Shown: piece after piece, positions 1-10,498 of the stretch
How the letters are laid out: every line of letters starts with the position of its first letter
How positions within the stretch are numbered: position 1 is the stretch's first letter
From: Platerodrilus igneus
Lineage: Eukaryota > Arthropoda > Insecta > Coleoptera > Lycidae
Assembly (NCBI GenBank): GCA_036346225.1
Contig: JARFIW010001104.1
Span: 11,000,001-11,064,000, forward strand
Length of the DNA stretch: 64,000 nt
Direction: 5' to 3'
Notes under the pieces: generated by a model
The model's input: only the letters and a program-made list of their open reading frames with translations
Databases searched by the model: none
What the model was told of the DNA's origin: nothing
Made by a program: the position numbers and the translations under genes

Positions 1-2
1 TG

Positions 3-338
3 CCATTTGGATTAAAGAACGCACCCGCTACTTTCCAGAGAGTCATGGACAATATACTACGAGGAATACACAATGAAAAATGCCTTGTATACCTTGATGA
101 CATCATAGTTTATTCTACATCATTGGTAGAACACATAGAAAGATTGAAGGAAGTATTCGAAAGACTTAGACAAGCACATTTTAAAGTACAATTAGACAAA
201 AGTGAATTTTTACAAAAAGAAGTATCATTTTTAGGACATGTAATAACACCCCAAGGAGTAATGCCAAATCCAGACAAAACAAATGCAGTTCTAAATTACC
301 CATTACCAAAACAAACAAAGAAATTAAAGGATTTCTAG
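3..338 (+). pseudogene. Reverse transcriptase fragment (errantivirus-like)
   Basis: This is the C-terminal half of a Ty3/gypsy reverse transcriptase. It opens in frame at the window edge with [15 protein letters not shown], then the catalytic YLDDIIVYS box, then the [10 protein letters not shown] thumb-proximal motif. The frame closes at 338 inside the conserved stretch that should continue into [12 protein letters not shown], which follows in another frame at about 327-370. The break is therefore a frameshift, not a natural end. It copies the element RNA into DNA in family members that are intact. Confidence 0.85.
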
Positions 339-930
339 GACTTAGTGGTTACTACCGCAAATTCATTAAAGGTTACGCTCAGATAACCAAACCCTGACAA
401 ATTGTTTAAAAAGGAAACAAAATTGAACACACCCGGAATTTATTAAAGCCGTAGACAAAATTAAAAACATATTAACGAATCACCCTGTATTAGAATACCC
501 AGACTTTACAAAACCATTTATACTGACGACAGACTCATCGAATGTAGCATTAGGCGCAGTATTGAGCCAAGGAAAAGTAGGTAGCGATAAACGTATCAGC
601 TACGCATCCAGAACCCTGAATGAAACCGAACAAAATATAGTACCATAGAAAAGAATTATTAGCCATAATTTGGGCAACAAAATATTTTAGACCTTATTTA
701 TACGGAAGAAAATTTTACATATACACCGATCATAGACCACTAGTATGGTTATGCAAACTGAAAGAACCGAATTCAAAATTACAACGATGGAGAATCAGAC
801 TCGAAGAATACGATTACGAAATTATATACAAAAAAGGAATTTATAACAACAACGCAGACGCTTTAAGCAGAATCCAACTCAATGCATTAGAAACGGAATC
901 CATTATAGGAAACGTAGACGAAGCAGAAAT
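339..930 (+). pseudogene. RNase H region, frame-broken
   Basis: Pieces of the Ty3/gypsy RNase H domain are readable in shifting frames: an LTTDSSNVALGAVLSQG-like block near 528-575, then [20 protein letters not shown] near 700-755, and an [12 protein letters not shown]...NNADALSR block near 805-880. At least two frameshifts separate them, so no intact product is possible from this copy. The order matches the RT fragment upstream and the integrase downstream. Confidence 0.75.
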
Positions 931-1231
931 AAGGAAGATCCAGACGAGATCGACACGATACATTCGACACAAAACGAAGAACCAAAAAACGCGATTAAAA
1001 TTTTAAACGAAGCAATCGATATGAAACCCAGCCAATTTATAATAACCGAAGTTTTAAATAACCCCAATCCAGTAAAATATACAAAAGTAGATAACAAAAA
1101 GATATACCAAATTCAAATAACTAAAGATGACAATGAGGAACAAATAATTAAAATTCTAAAAGAATACACCCCGAGAAAAACGATTTTATTTTTATTTCAA
1201 CACCGAACATTTATACCAAAGATTTTCAGAA

Positions 1232-2383
1232 TTGTACATTAAACTATTCAATAACTCTGGACCTGAACTCATCAGATGTACTAGAAAACTAATAACACTA
1301 GACGACCCTGACGAAATAAACGATGTAATTAGAAATCAACACGAAGGAAAAACCAACCATCGTGGAATTAACGAAACAATAAAACAACTCATAAGACGTT
1401 ATTATTTTAAAGACATGAAGGACTTGACCACAGATTTCATTAACCAATGCGAATTATGTGACAAAGCGAAATACGATAGGAAACCCCCAAAGATACCCTT
1501 AATGTTAACCAAAACACCCGACAAACCATTTCAAAAACTACATGCCGATACTCTAGTAGTAGAAGCGCAAAACTATCTAACAATTGTAGACGCATTTACA
1601 AAAATAGGCCAAGCAATACCAATCACATCCAAAAATAGCATTGACGTGACCCAAGGATTTTTACAATATTTCACATTTTACGGAACACCCGAATCAATCA
1701 CTTTAGACAATGGTAGCGAATTTAAAAACGAGACAATACAAAACACTTTAGAACTCCACAAAATAAAAATTCATTTCATAACGGAAAACCACCCTGAATC
1801 AAACGGACTAATCGAACGATTACATTTAACCCTGTTAGAACAAATTCGATTATTAAGAATAAATTATAAAAAGGAACATATAACCAATTTAATGTCATAC
1901 GCACTAATCGCCTATAATAACACAATTCACTCATCAACAAATTTTACACCCTTAGAATTAACCTTAGGACATTCAGATTCACGAAATCCCTATGACATAC
2001 ACTACAATAAAGAAGTATATCAACAATATGCGAAAGATCACAAACAAAAACTAAAAATAACTTATGACAAAGTAAAAGATAAATTAGAAAACGATAAGGA
2101 ACGTATCACCACAACCCGAAATAAAAATACCGACTCAAATAAATTTTCAATAGGACAAACCGTGTATGAGAAAAACTTTCAAAGCAAGCGACATAAAACA
2201 GCACCCAGAAATTTAGGACCATTTAAAATTAAGAAAATATCAGATAAAAACATAGCAGTAGTAGACAACGGTAAAATAACAAAATACATTCATTTGAAAA
2301 ACCTAAGACACCCTGTAATTTCAGATGGACAATCATCACCCTTACCGTCAACCTCCACCCAGGTAGAACGGACAACCAAGTAA
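1232..2383 (+). CDS. Integrase (errantivirus-like)
   Basis: A 383-residue open frame holds a full Ty3/gypsy integrase. An HHCC zinc domain sits at about residues 36-76 (HEGKTNHRG, then CELCDKAK). The DDE core has Asp in LHADTLVVEAQ (about residue 105), Asp in ITLDNGSEFKN (about 160) and Glu in HPESNGLIERL (about 196). The C-terminal part carries a GPFKIKKI block, the GPY/F-type module. The ORF at 1021-1242 is its upstream continuation in another frame, so the chosen Met is just the first in the open frame. The enzyme inserts the element DNA into chromosomes. Confidence 0.85.
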   Translation: MYIKLFNNSGPELIRCTRKLITLDDPDEINDVIRNQHEGKTNHRGINETIKQLIRRYYFKDMKDLTTDFINQCELCDKAKYDRKPPKIPLMLTKTPDKPFQKLHADTLVVEAQNYLTIVDAFTKIGQAIPITSKNSIDVTQGFLQYFTFYGTPESITLDNGSEFKNETIQNTLELHKIKIHFITENHPESNGLIERLHLTLLEQIRLLRINYKKEHITNLMSYALIAYNNTIHSSTNFTPLELTLGHSDSRNPYDIHYNKEVYQQYAKDHKQKLKITYDKVKDKLENDKERITTTRNKNTDSNKFSIGQTVYEKNFQSKRHKTAPRNLGPFKIKKISDKNIAVVDNGKITKYIHLKNLRHPVISDGQSSPLPSTSTQVERTTK

Positions 2384-2456
2384 TAATAAAAAAATTAAAC
2401 AACCCCGGTATACTACCAATTAAATTAGGCAGTATGCAAAACCCAATTAACATTTT

Positions 2457-3482
2457 CAAAAATTAAATACCCTACACTCTAGCATTATTGAACCAACCGA
2501 TTTATTAAACGAATTAATAAGAATTAGATCATTTATAATTAACAGTAAATTACCTTTTGATGTAACAGAATCGAACATTCTAATATTTGAAAAGATAGCT
2601 ATAGTAAAAGGCTACATTAAGAATAACGAAATAATATTTTTAATAGAAATCCCGATAGTAGAAAGTAACAATTATAATTATTATCATTTATTTGCTTTTC
2701 CAACGAAAGTTACTAGCACATACCAAGTAATCATACCCAAAACCAAATTCCTATCCCTAAATGAACTGAGATATGGTTATACAAACGAAAAATGTTCTGA
2801 AGTAACACCAAACCAATATTTATGTCAATCGATGACTACAACAACTATTAAAGAAGACAGCCCTTGTGAAGTACAACTATTAAAATTCTCAAATCATTAC
2901 GAAAACTGTGAAACCAAACAAGTGCAAATAACTAATATGAAAATTAAAAAAGTTACAGATAACAAATGGATAGCCATTTTCCCAACAGAAGTAATAGCAA
3001 CCATCCACTGCAACCAAGATGAAAATAACCAAGCATTAATCGGAAGCAAACTAATTACCCTCAAAGAAGATTGTTATGTGAAATTGAAAGATGAAGTAAT
3101 CAGAGTTTATCAAGATCCCATAGCAACAAAGAAATTTGCAAACCTACCGGAACTACAGTTCAAGATACAACAAGAAGACGAAGAATTAATCAAGAAACCT
3201 ATGAAGCTAGAGCATCTAGACTTAGACGATCTCAACCACGCCGTGAAATTAGTGGAAAGTTATAAAGAACAATTAAGTGAACTCAAAACGCCAAAGTTAC
3301 ATTATAATAATATAAGTGTTTGGACAATTGTATTAATCATTTTAATAATTTTTGTAATTATATATGTATTTTACAAAATGTACCTTAGATATAAGAATGA
3401 AGGAAACAGTTCTAGATTTAAGGGAACAAAGAGAAAAAAGGAAACAATAAGTATATCGTTAGAAACAATGAATTTTAAATGA
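2457..3482 (+). pseudogene. env-like glycoprotein C-terminal part
   Basis: An open frame runs from about 2457 to the stop at 3482; the first Met in it is at 2832. It contains several cysteines and ends with a single strong hydrophobic segment (IVLIILIIFVIIYVFY, about residues 165-180 counted from 2832) followed by a short basic tail, as in the membrane anchor of insect retroviral envelope proteins. Position after integrase and before the LTR fits env. I see no N-terminal signal peptide or fusion region in frame, so the gene is incomplete here or needs splicing. Assignment rests on position, anchor and cysteines. Confidence 0.6.
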
Positions 3483-3550
3483 ATTTGAATAATGAATTTT
3501 ATGTATTTAAAAATTAAGAAAAACCTTAATTTTTCATTTACGGTGGGAGG

Positions 3551-4053
3551 AGTTATGTATCCCCAAATTATCTAAATATATTGATATGTTGAATCTAATA
3601 GGAATTATTAGAAATTATTAAGTAAAAGTATAAGTTCAATGCAACATTGTAACACAAGGATAACCCAGAGAGGTTATCGACAGTTCATGAGAACGGACAT
3701 GCAACTTTGCATCCGTGAGGGCAGTGATACTGCAGGTGGCAGGTCACAGGCGGTCAACAGACCGCAATTACTTAGAATTAAGATTGATACATTGTAACAA
3801 AGTGTAAAGCAGACATGAGATCTGCAAGTTCCCACAAGCCGTGTGAGGGGCAGGTTATTATAAAAAGCCCGGGAGCTCAATGCCCGGCAGTCAGTCTTGA
3901 GTTTACAGCTTTTGCATTGTTGTCTACCTAGGCTACTCACCAGTACAATTAATTTTTTATAAAGTTATTATGTACAAATTATATTAAATTAAATTTGTTA
4001 AAGTGTCGAAGTTTTTTTAAAAAAACACAGCTCCAAAGGCCCGAACTTTAACT
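3551..4053 (+). repeat. 3' LTR of errantivirus-like element (503 bp)
   Basis: It starts directly after the purine tract with AGTTATG and ends TTTAACT; the ends form a short inverted repeat AGTTA/TAACT. A related 541-bp solo copy lies at 37189-37729 with matching blocks (for example AGACATGAG..CTGCA and CAGTCTTGAG). The sequence beyond 4053 is an unrelated minus-strand RNase H remnant, which marks the outer edge. Confidence 0.8.
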
Positions 4054-4425
4054 CGCATTACCCCCTACATAACTCAGATTTTTTAACGTACTAATTCCAA
4101 TCAAAATTTCCTCGACAAGTTCCGGCTCACCTTCCCCTTTGACTTGATAACGGGACAGAGTGTCCGCACTCTCCTTTACTGCACAACACTCAACCCTAAA
4201 AGCGTACTCTTGGAAATAGAAAACCCATCGTGTCAGTCGCGAATTTAATAGTCTGCAGGACATTAAAAACGACAATGATTTATTAGCTCTCGCTCCAGAA
4301 CAAATATTCGCCACTGCTGCAAACACGGCCAGTGTCTCTTTTTACGTAATACAATAGTCATTTTCTGACCCGTGTAATGTACGACTGGTGAATGCAATCT
4401 CCTCCTTCTTTTATGTTTCCGGATA
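4054..4425 (-). pseudogene. Older Ty3/gypsy RNase H remnant
   Basis: On the minus strand the frame from 4326 down reads KSLSFLMSCRLLNSRLTRWV, then FQEYAFRVE and ADTLSRYQ, the end of a Ty3/gypsy RNase H. Upstream (4330-4425), an FTSRTLHGSENDY-like block of the same domain is readable in another frame. The remnant is cut at 4054 by the LTR of the errantivirus-like element, so it is probably the older insertion site. It belongs to a different gypsy lineage from elements A and B. Confidence 0.7.
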
Positions 4426-4548
4426 ATGTGGAATAAGCAAGGGCGGGCCAGTATATGCTGAAGAAATCAAAGAATGTAAAGTGTTTCTGAAAAAAATATA
4501 TGCCTAAGATTTTGTGCGCAAGTTTTTGTGTGAGAGTGGTACAAATAG

Positions 4549-4797
4549 ATACCGGGTTCGAATCCCAACACGGTCCGCTTGAAAAATGTTAGGCAAGCAT
4601 TTTTCACAAAAATACACCCTCGTTCGAATGAGAGGTAAAATGGAGGTCCCGTGTGTGAGTGTTGTCACGCACGTTAAAGATCCCTACCTTGCTTGGAACA
4701 GCAAGGGTTCGGTAAAATTTCAAATTTTCCAGATAAAAAAGAATCGCCTCCTAGCCAATGTACCTTCGGGTGGAACATTGGAAAATCACATGTAAAG
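4549..4797 (+). mobile_element. tRNA-derived SINE, 5' truncated
   Basis: The piece starts inside the tRNA-like head at the B-box (GGGTTCGAATCCC). It continues with the same body as the fuller copy at 30458-30756: a GCTTGAAAAATG block, the CGTTCGAATGAGAGGTAAA block, and a central CACGCACGTTAAAGATCCC. It ends in ACATTGGAAAATCACATG. The A-box half is missing. The small ORF across it is not a gene. Confidence 0.8.
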
Positions 4798-7700
4798 TAC
4801 AAGTAGATAATTTGATTTGTAAGTGACTGACATTTGGTAGGTTGTGCCAGTTATATATAAAAATTATTAAGCATAACTGATCAGGTACGTTTAAATTTGA
4901 TTTTAAGGGGTGGCTATTAAAATTATCCGACTTGATTTATAAAATTTTGTACATAATAAGATTTAAATGTGAATGAAAATTCTAATTAAAAAGAGGAAAT
5001 TTTGGACTCCCTTATGACGTCTGCATATAGATCCTTCTCGCTAAGTATAGTCGTCTCTAGGTACCGATTGATTCAAGAAATAGGATTGCTCTCTTACGAA
5101 TGTGTTCAGGGTGTTTGATATCTTTAAGTTTATTAATTTTCTAGCTTTTATTATTCTCTTAGAATATATTATAATTGGAAAAACGTTTACCCTTGCGTTA
5201 TCGTATCTTATCGCTTTCACAAATTCCATCGTCGCTCCGGGTTATTGACGTCATTCGTCTTATGTTTTATTTTAGCATTTGATTATTCTAGAACCTAGTC
5301 AATAAACACGTTCTTCACTACTTAGAAATACAATCGCAAATTCTTCTTAGAATATGCGACTGATGTTTAAAACTTGATTCAATACGCTTTCGTTGAAATA
5401 CTAACGCATGTTTGTTATTAATTAAAAATTCCTTTTCCACATGAAAATTAACTACTATACACGTTTCTTCACGTAAAAATTTGACTGTAATTTTTTTTTA
5501 AGAATATTTCTGTCAAAGTTTGTGGTTGTTCGTAGTGTTTCTAAGTCGATTTCTCATTGATTGATTATTATTGCAAATATTATAGGGTACATTTCGATAT
5601 TTGAAGGTATTTGTTAGAATAGCTAAGTAACCACTGCAGGTTTCTGAACGCATTCCATGGCGTCAGAATTTACATTATAAGGGGCGCATGTGGAAGGACG
5701 ATCGACCGAGTGAACAAGGTTAAAGGAGTTTGTTTTTAGATTTTAAGATGGAAGGTTAAAAGATTTCACTTGGAGGTTTTTTATTAAAGGTAATGTTTTA
5801 TGTTGATAATGTAGTTGCTATTTAAGGTAATCTGATTACATCTTGTTTTGAGCGTGATGTTGTTATTTCTTGTAAAACCGTTAGTTATTTAATCATTGAA
5901 GGAAATATTTATGTGTTACCTGTTGCTTTTGGCTTAGAAGTTGATACCCGTTGTTTTATGTATAAAGATGTGTTGTTTCGTTTAACAACCGAAAACCAAT
6001 ATTTATTTATTTGAATTGTTTATTAAGTATTTAACCCAGAGTAAAACTAATATTTATTTATTTAAAATAATGTTTATTTAGTATTTAATAAAGAGTTGTA
6101 ACTCCAATTGCATCGCACCTGTTACAGAATCAATAGTAAATGTACCCTTACTGTGATTTGACGAGCAAGTAATGAAAAGTACCAACATCGCCCCTTAGAT
6201 ATATTGAATCAAATTATTGTACAAGTTTGCATATGAACAGAATTATATTTCTATGTTATATTGGTTTTGGTTTTAAAATAGTATTTGAATTAACCACCAT
6301 GTTGTTGTGTATATTTTTTGTTTGCAATTTGTAATGCCACGATGTGTTTAATTTTTAAAAGTACGTTTTAACCAATGCAATCATAATGAATAACTTTTTA
6401 CCATTTGCTTACTAGAGTTAATATATTTAACTAACATGCATTTATATAAAGATTTAGCGCATGAATCTGAGCTTGTATTTATGCTGTAGAATTTTGATAT
6501 GTATTTGCTGTCAATATATTTTATAATATTTGATGTTTGTGATTCATTTGACTTTTTTTGTGTAATTGTTATATTTCAGCATATTAATCACCTTTACAAC
6601 TGCACCTCTCATATCTCGGTTTAAACGTAATTATATGTTTGTTGTTTTGTTTATCTTATTATCTAGTCGATGTTCCTATATAATTAATTAGTATTTAACG
6701 TTTGTGATGTAATTAAATTGAACCTCTGGTATGACCGACCATCTCGTGCCTTTTGCGTTTGCATTTATGACTATGTTGGCGATAGTTTATTCAATAATAA
6801 GCGCCTTTTTAACCATGCGCTATCATACCATAAGTTCATTTCAACGATTCATGTCATCTTGTCAAAGTACTTGTAGTGGTACCCTCTTGCAAATAATAGT
6901 AAGTCGGCTAGCTATTGTGAAATATTTTGTAACACGGTCTGGAAACTGTTAATGTATGTATGTGAGCGCGTGTGTTCGCGCCTTGTTGAACATTACCAAC
7001 ATTTTATGTCCGTGTGGGGAGGAACATTGGTAGTCAAGGTGCAGGTAATCTTCCTGGTGTCCCCCCTTTTAACTTTAGCTGGGTAGTATTGGCCTAGTCA
7101 ACTTCAGTACCTACTAAAAAGACTAGCTGGTTTACACTAACGTTTCTTCAGTTGTCATGCATGGTATGTCTGGATAACAGTTAATATCCCGTCAAATTTA
7201 ATGTTGGTGATCTGGGGTGCTTGTACGGTACTAGTCCTTGTCGAGATGTGCTACATACAGTTGGAAGTGAGAGGGCAGTTTGGTGTTTCCTCTGACGTGC
7301 TCTTTCCCCAATCGCGCAGGTTGAGTACGGCACTGTTTGCTTTAAATGCCATTTTTCTATGTTTTTATGCTAATGACCTATTTAGTGGTTATTGTATTGA
7401 TTAAAAGTCAAGTTAGGTAAGTGCTGTAGTTTTATTTCAAACCTTTCCGCCTTGACGCCATCTTCCCAGTGTGAATTTGGGTTACATTATAACAACACAA
7501 CGTAGGAGTTGTCGAGCCTCGGCCAATAGATGTTAGATCATAGAGCCCGGTGTGCCGTTTATAGAGGGCGTTTAGATAAGCCTTCAGGTCGGTTACACTA
7601 CAAGTTAAACACAATCTTTTCATTAATTGCAGAATGAAAATCTTTCAGAATATGTCCCTTGCATTTACACGTAATTTATACACACAATTGAGTACTTTTT

Positions 7701-7900
7701 TAAATACAATACTTCCATAATAAAACGTGGATTAAACTCTTTAATTACGCAAAAAAAACTTAAATTTTTTTAATACACTTGTTTTACGCGTCGAATTATC
7801 TAACACACGATCCTCTCGTTATTAATTAATCTGATAAGTATGTTTTTTTTGCATACATACTTTTTATACCGAAAATTCAAAAATACGTTTCTAAACATAT
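4798..7900. other. No supported gene; AT-rich intergenic DNA
   Basis: I see no convincing coding region. ORFs at 6731-6952 and 7201-7404 have no recognisable domain and sit in biased sequence. A ~58-bp unit is imperfectly duplicated at 5998-6105 (AATATTTATTTATTT ... TATTTAA). The stretch ends at the 5' LTR of element A. Confidence 0.5.
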
Positions 7901-8422
7901 TGTTGCGATCCACTATTAGGCAACCCGGCAAACATACAAACGCCCGGGGCACAGCGTATTCTTCAGCATTCGAGAATCCTTCTACAAAGTTCTAGATAAT
8001 GAGTCATATCTTAATGCAGGGTATATATAAGGCCGCTTATGAATGTAAGAGTTAGTCTATTCTTGAATGTCTAATATAAATTATATCGTTGTAAAGTAAA
8101 CGTAGTTGAGCTTTTAGAATATATACATAAATGATATGCTGTGTCTAATGTGCATGCAGCTTGCAGTATACATAAATAAATAGAAGTGTATAAACAAATA
8201 GTTGTGTTAGTGTTGTTAATGAACCTATGGTAAAGGAGTTAATTTAAGAAGATATTAGTGCTTGTAAATTCATTAGTGTAATAGTGCTTCATTGTTAAGT
8301 GGACTGAAAACATCTATAAATAAGGCATATACTGTAAATTAGACTTGTGAACAGTGAGTAATAAAGACCATTATTATTACTTGTTTTAAATTAAAGAAAC
8401 GCGGAAGTAGTAGCCCGTTACA
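7901..8422 (+). repeat. 5' LTR of element A
   Basis: It is bounded by TGTTGCGATCC and CCCGTTACA. It holds a promoter-like TATATATAA (8022-8030) and an AATAAA polyadenylation signal (8360-8365), so U3, R and U5 can be outlined. It matches 13950-14471 except for G/T near LTR base 28 (CCCGGCAAAC versus CCCGTCAAAC). Confidence 0.95.
8022..8030 (+). promoter_or_regulatory. TATA box in LTR of element A
   Basis: TATATATAA lies about 120 bp into the LTR, upstream of an AATAAA at 8360-8365. This is the expected position for the U3 promoter of a retrotransposon. The same box is in the 3' LTR and, as GTATATATAAGACC on the minus strand, in both LTRs of element B. Confidence 0.6.
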
Positions 8423-8423
8423 C

Positions 8424-8433
8424 TGGTGTCAGG
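8424..8433 (+). other. Primer binding site (tRNA-Leu type)
   Basis: TGGTGTCAGG starts one base after the 5' LTR. TGG complements the CCA end of a tRNA, and TGGTGTCAG matches, from memory, the 3' end of tRNA-Leu. Element B has the equivalent TGGTGTCAGCC at 31919-31929 on the minus strand. Confidence 0.7.
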
Positions 8434-8497
8434 CATTTGTGGGGTATATAGTGATTAATTTAAAACACAAGTCTAAAGACATTTAAGTAGTTTATAT

Positions 8498-9780
8498 ATG
8501 CCAGTTACAAGGAGTCAAAATAAGATGGAGGCAGAAAGTTTAATGAATTTCCTTAAGGATTTTAAATCCGAAATGCAAGTGACACTTAGTGAAAATGCTG
8601 AGAAAATGGAGGAGAGGTCGGCTAAACTGGAAGTGACACTAAATGAAAAGTTTACTGAAAATGCTGCAAAAATAGATGAAAAGTTTACTGAAAACGCTGA
8701 GAAAATGGAAAGGTTAAGTGAAAATGCTGCCAAAATGGAAGAAAAGTTGAATGAAAGTACAGCCACGTTAGAACAAAGATTAATAGCAAGCTCCATTGCA
8801 TTGAAAGAAGATGTCACTGAACAGGTAAAACAGTTGAGCAAAAGTTGGACAGTAAATTGGTAAAAATGGAAGAAGATATGATGAGGCTGCAAGAACAAGT
8901 GATTTCACTAACAACACAGCCACTTGAAATACCAAGCCAAGTTGTTAATCAGAACATTCCAGAAATAAGAACCATGGAAAGAAGCGAGTCAATTCCGTCT
9001 AAATTTAAAGTAAAACCACCTACATTCGATGGTAAAACACCTTGGCCCACATATTTGAAACAATTTGAAGCTGCTGCAATAGCCAACGGTTGGTGCAACA
9101 AAGAGAAGGCTATCTCCTTAATAGTGGCCCTACGGGGGGAGGCTCTTAACATCTTACAAACGATTCCCGATCACCAGCAGAATGATTACGGCCTCTTAAC
9201 ATCAAAGCTTGAGATGAGATATGGAGATGCTCACCTTCAACAGGTTTACCACGCACAAGTTAAGAACCGCTCGCAAAAGACAAGTGAAAGCCTGCAAGAA
9301 TTCGAAGCTGACATCGCCAGATTAGTTAGATTGGCATATCCAACGGCACCAGATAGCTTCCTCGAACAACTTGCTGTACAAACATTTGTGGATGGCGTTA
9401 AAGATGGCGAAATACAGCAAGCGCTAAGATTAGCACGGCCAAAAATGTTGGATGACGCACTGGCCCATGCGCTTGAATTTGAAGCAGCTAAGCAGACATC
9501 ACACAGGATGGGTCACAAAGTTCGGTCTGCCTTAGAGGAACCTGGTCAAGCTCAGAACAGCATAGATGAAATAGTAAACCGTGTGTTTGAAAAGCGAAAA
9601 GCGGAAAGGCTGAAAAGATTACGACCGCGGAGATGGCGTCTGCGATGCTGGAGCTGCGGTAAAGTTGGTCATATGCAGAGACGCTGTACTCAACCAAAGA
9701 AAGAACCGGTTGAGTTAAAGCAGGTCAATGTAAGGGGGCGAACGTCGACAGCACAGCGTAGTGCCCGGAGATTATCATCC
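8498..9780 (+). pseudogene. gag of element A (frameshifted)
   Basis: The N-terminal ~120 residues (MPVTRSQNKMEAE...) form a repeated heptad coiled coil built from ENAEKMEERSAKLE-like units. A single A is missing from a homopolymer near 8829 relative to element B, so the frame moves to the ORF starting at 8845. That ORF carries a retrotransposon gag domain (PPTFDGKTPWPTYLKQFE, then LQEFEADIARLVRLAYP) and a CCHC zinc knuckle CWSCGKVGHMQRRC near 9647-9690. The protein would form the virus-like particle and bind element RNA. This copy cannot make it without recoding. Confidence 0.85.
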
Positions 9781-9789
9781 GTGCTGCAT

Positions 9790-10498
9790 CGTCGATGGGG
9801 AGTCTGGACAGCATTTATATCGATGGAAGAATTAATGGTAGGGTGTCCGATTACTCGTGGATACAGGAGCGACAAGGACTATTGTGAGACCAGATTTAGT
9901 TGGTCGTGGAAAAGTGCTACCTGTATCGGTGTGTCTTCGAACGGCAAGTGGTGAGAAAATTTGTACTCACGGAGAGACTGCCGTTATGTTGACAATTGGG
10001 GACAAATTAATTAATCATCGAGTGTTGGTAGCTGAAATTACAGAAGAAGTGATCTTGGGAATGGATCTCATGAGAGAATATGGGTTTCATGTAAACATGA
10101 AAGAAAATGTGCTTCGGATAGATGATGATGAGATTCCATTTCAAGGTAGGAGTAACCAGACGATGCAAGTTCGAATGATTTGCGATATGAAAATACCGGA
10201 GAAGGCGGAAATGATAGTAATGGGACGCCCGGATGGTACGCTCCGGGAAGGACAAGTATGCATGATGGAAGCAACTGAATCGGGAATGGGTCAGGAGGGA
10301 CTTCTGATTGGAAGAACGCTGGTAAAGTCTCGAAATATGGTACCAGTAAGGGTGCTGAACATTAATCCCCATACAGTGACCCTGAAGAAAGGCATGATTG
10401 TGGGAAGTTGCATTCCAGTATGTCATATTAAACGTTGTGTGGACGACACGAAAATAAACCAACCAACGGTTGCTCACAGAAATTGCTGGATATGTTGA
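9790..10498 (+). pseudogene. Aspartic protease and linker of element A
   Basis: The open frame 9857-10498 begins at MDTGATRTIV, which holds the retroviral-type aspartic protease active site DTGA. The flap-distal motif EVILGMDLMREYG follows at about residue 70. The preceding residues (GSLDSIYIDGRIN) are in another frame because of an indel just before 9857; element B has them in one frame. The frame ends WIC*, at the same point as in element B. The enzyme would cut Gag and Pol. Confidence 0.8.

Larger units (their letters stand above)
1..4053 (+). mobile_element. Errantivirus-like Ty3/gypsy element, 3' part
   Basis: The segment reads in order: end of reverse transcriptase, RNase H, integrase, an env-like ORF with a membrane anchor, a purine-rich tract (3542-3550) and a 3' LTR. 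This order, with env after integrase, is that of insect errantiviruses. The 5' part lies outside the window. The frame is broken several times in RT/RNase H while integrase and the env-like end remain long and open, so the copy is defective. The LTR begins AGTTA and ends TAACT, short inverted ends like those of gypsy-type errantiviruses. Confidence 0.85.

Noticed and set aside
6731..7404. Two small ORFs with hydrophobic stretches
   Set aside because: No domain, no splice or promoter context, and AT-rich DNA gives such hydrophobic ORFs by chance.
8515..8898. Antisense ORF over the gag coiled coil
   Set aside because: It arises from the repeated heptads on the other strand; no independent evidence.
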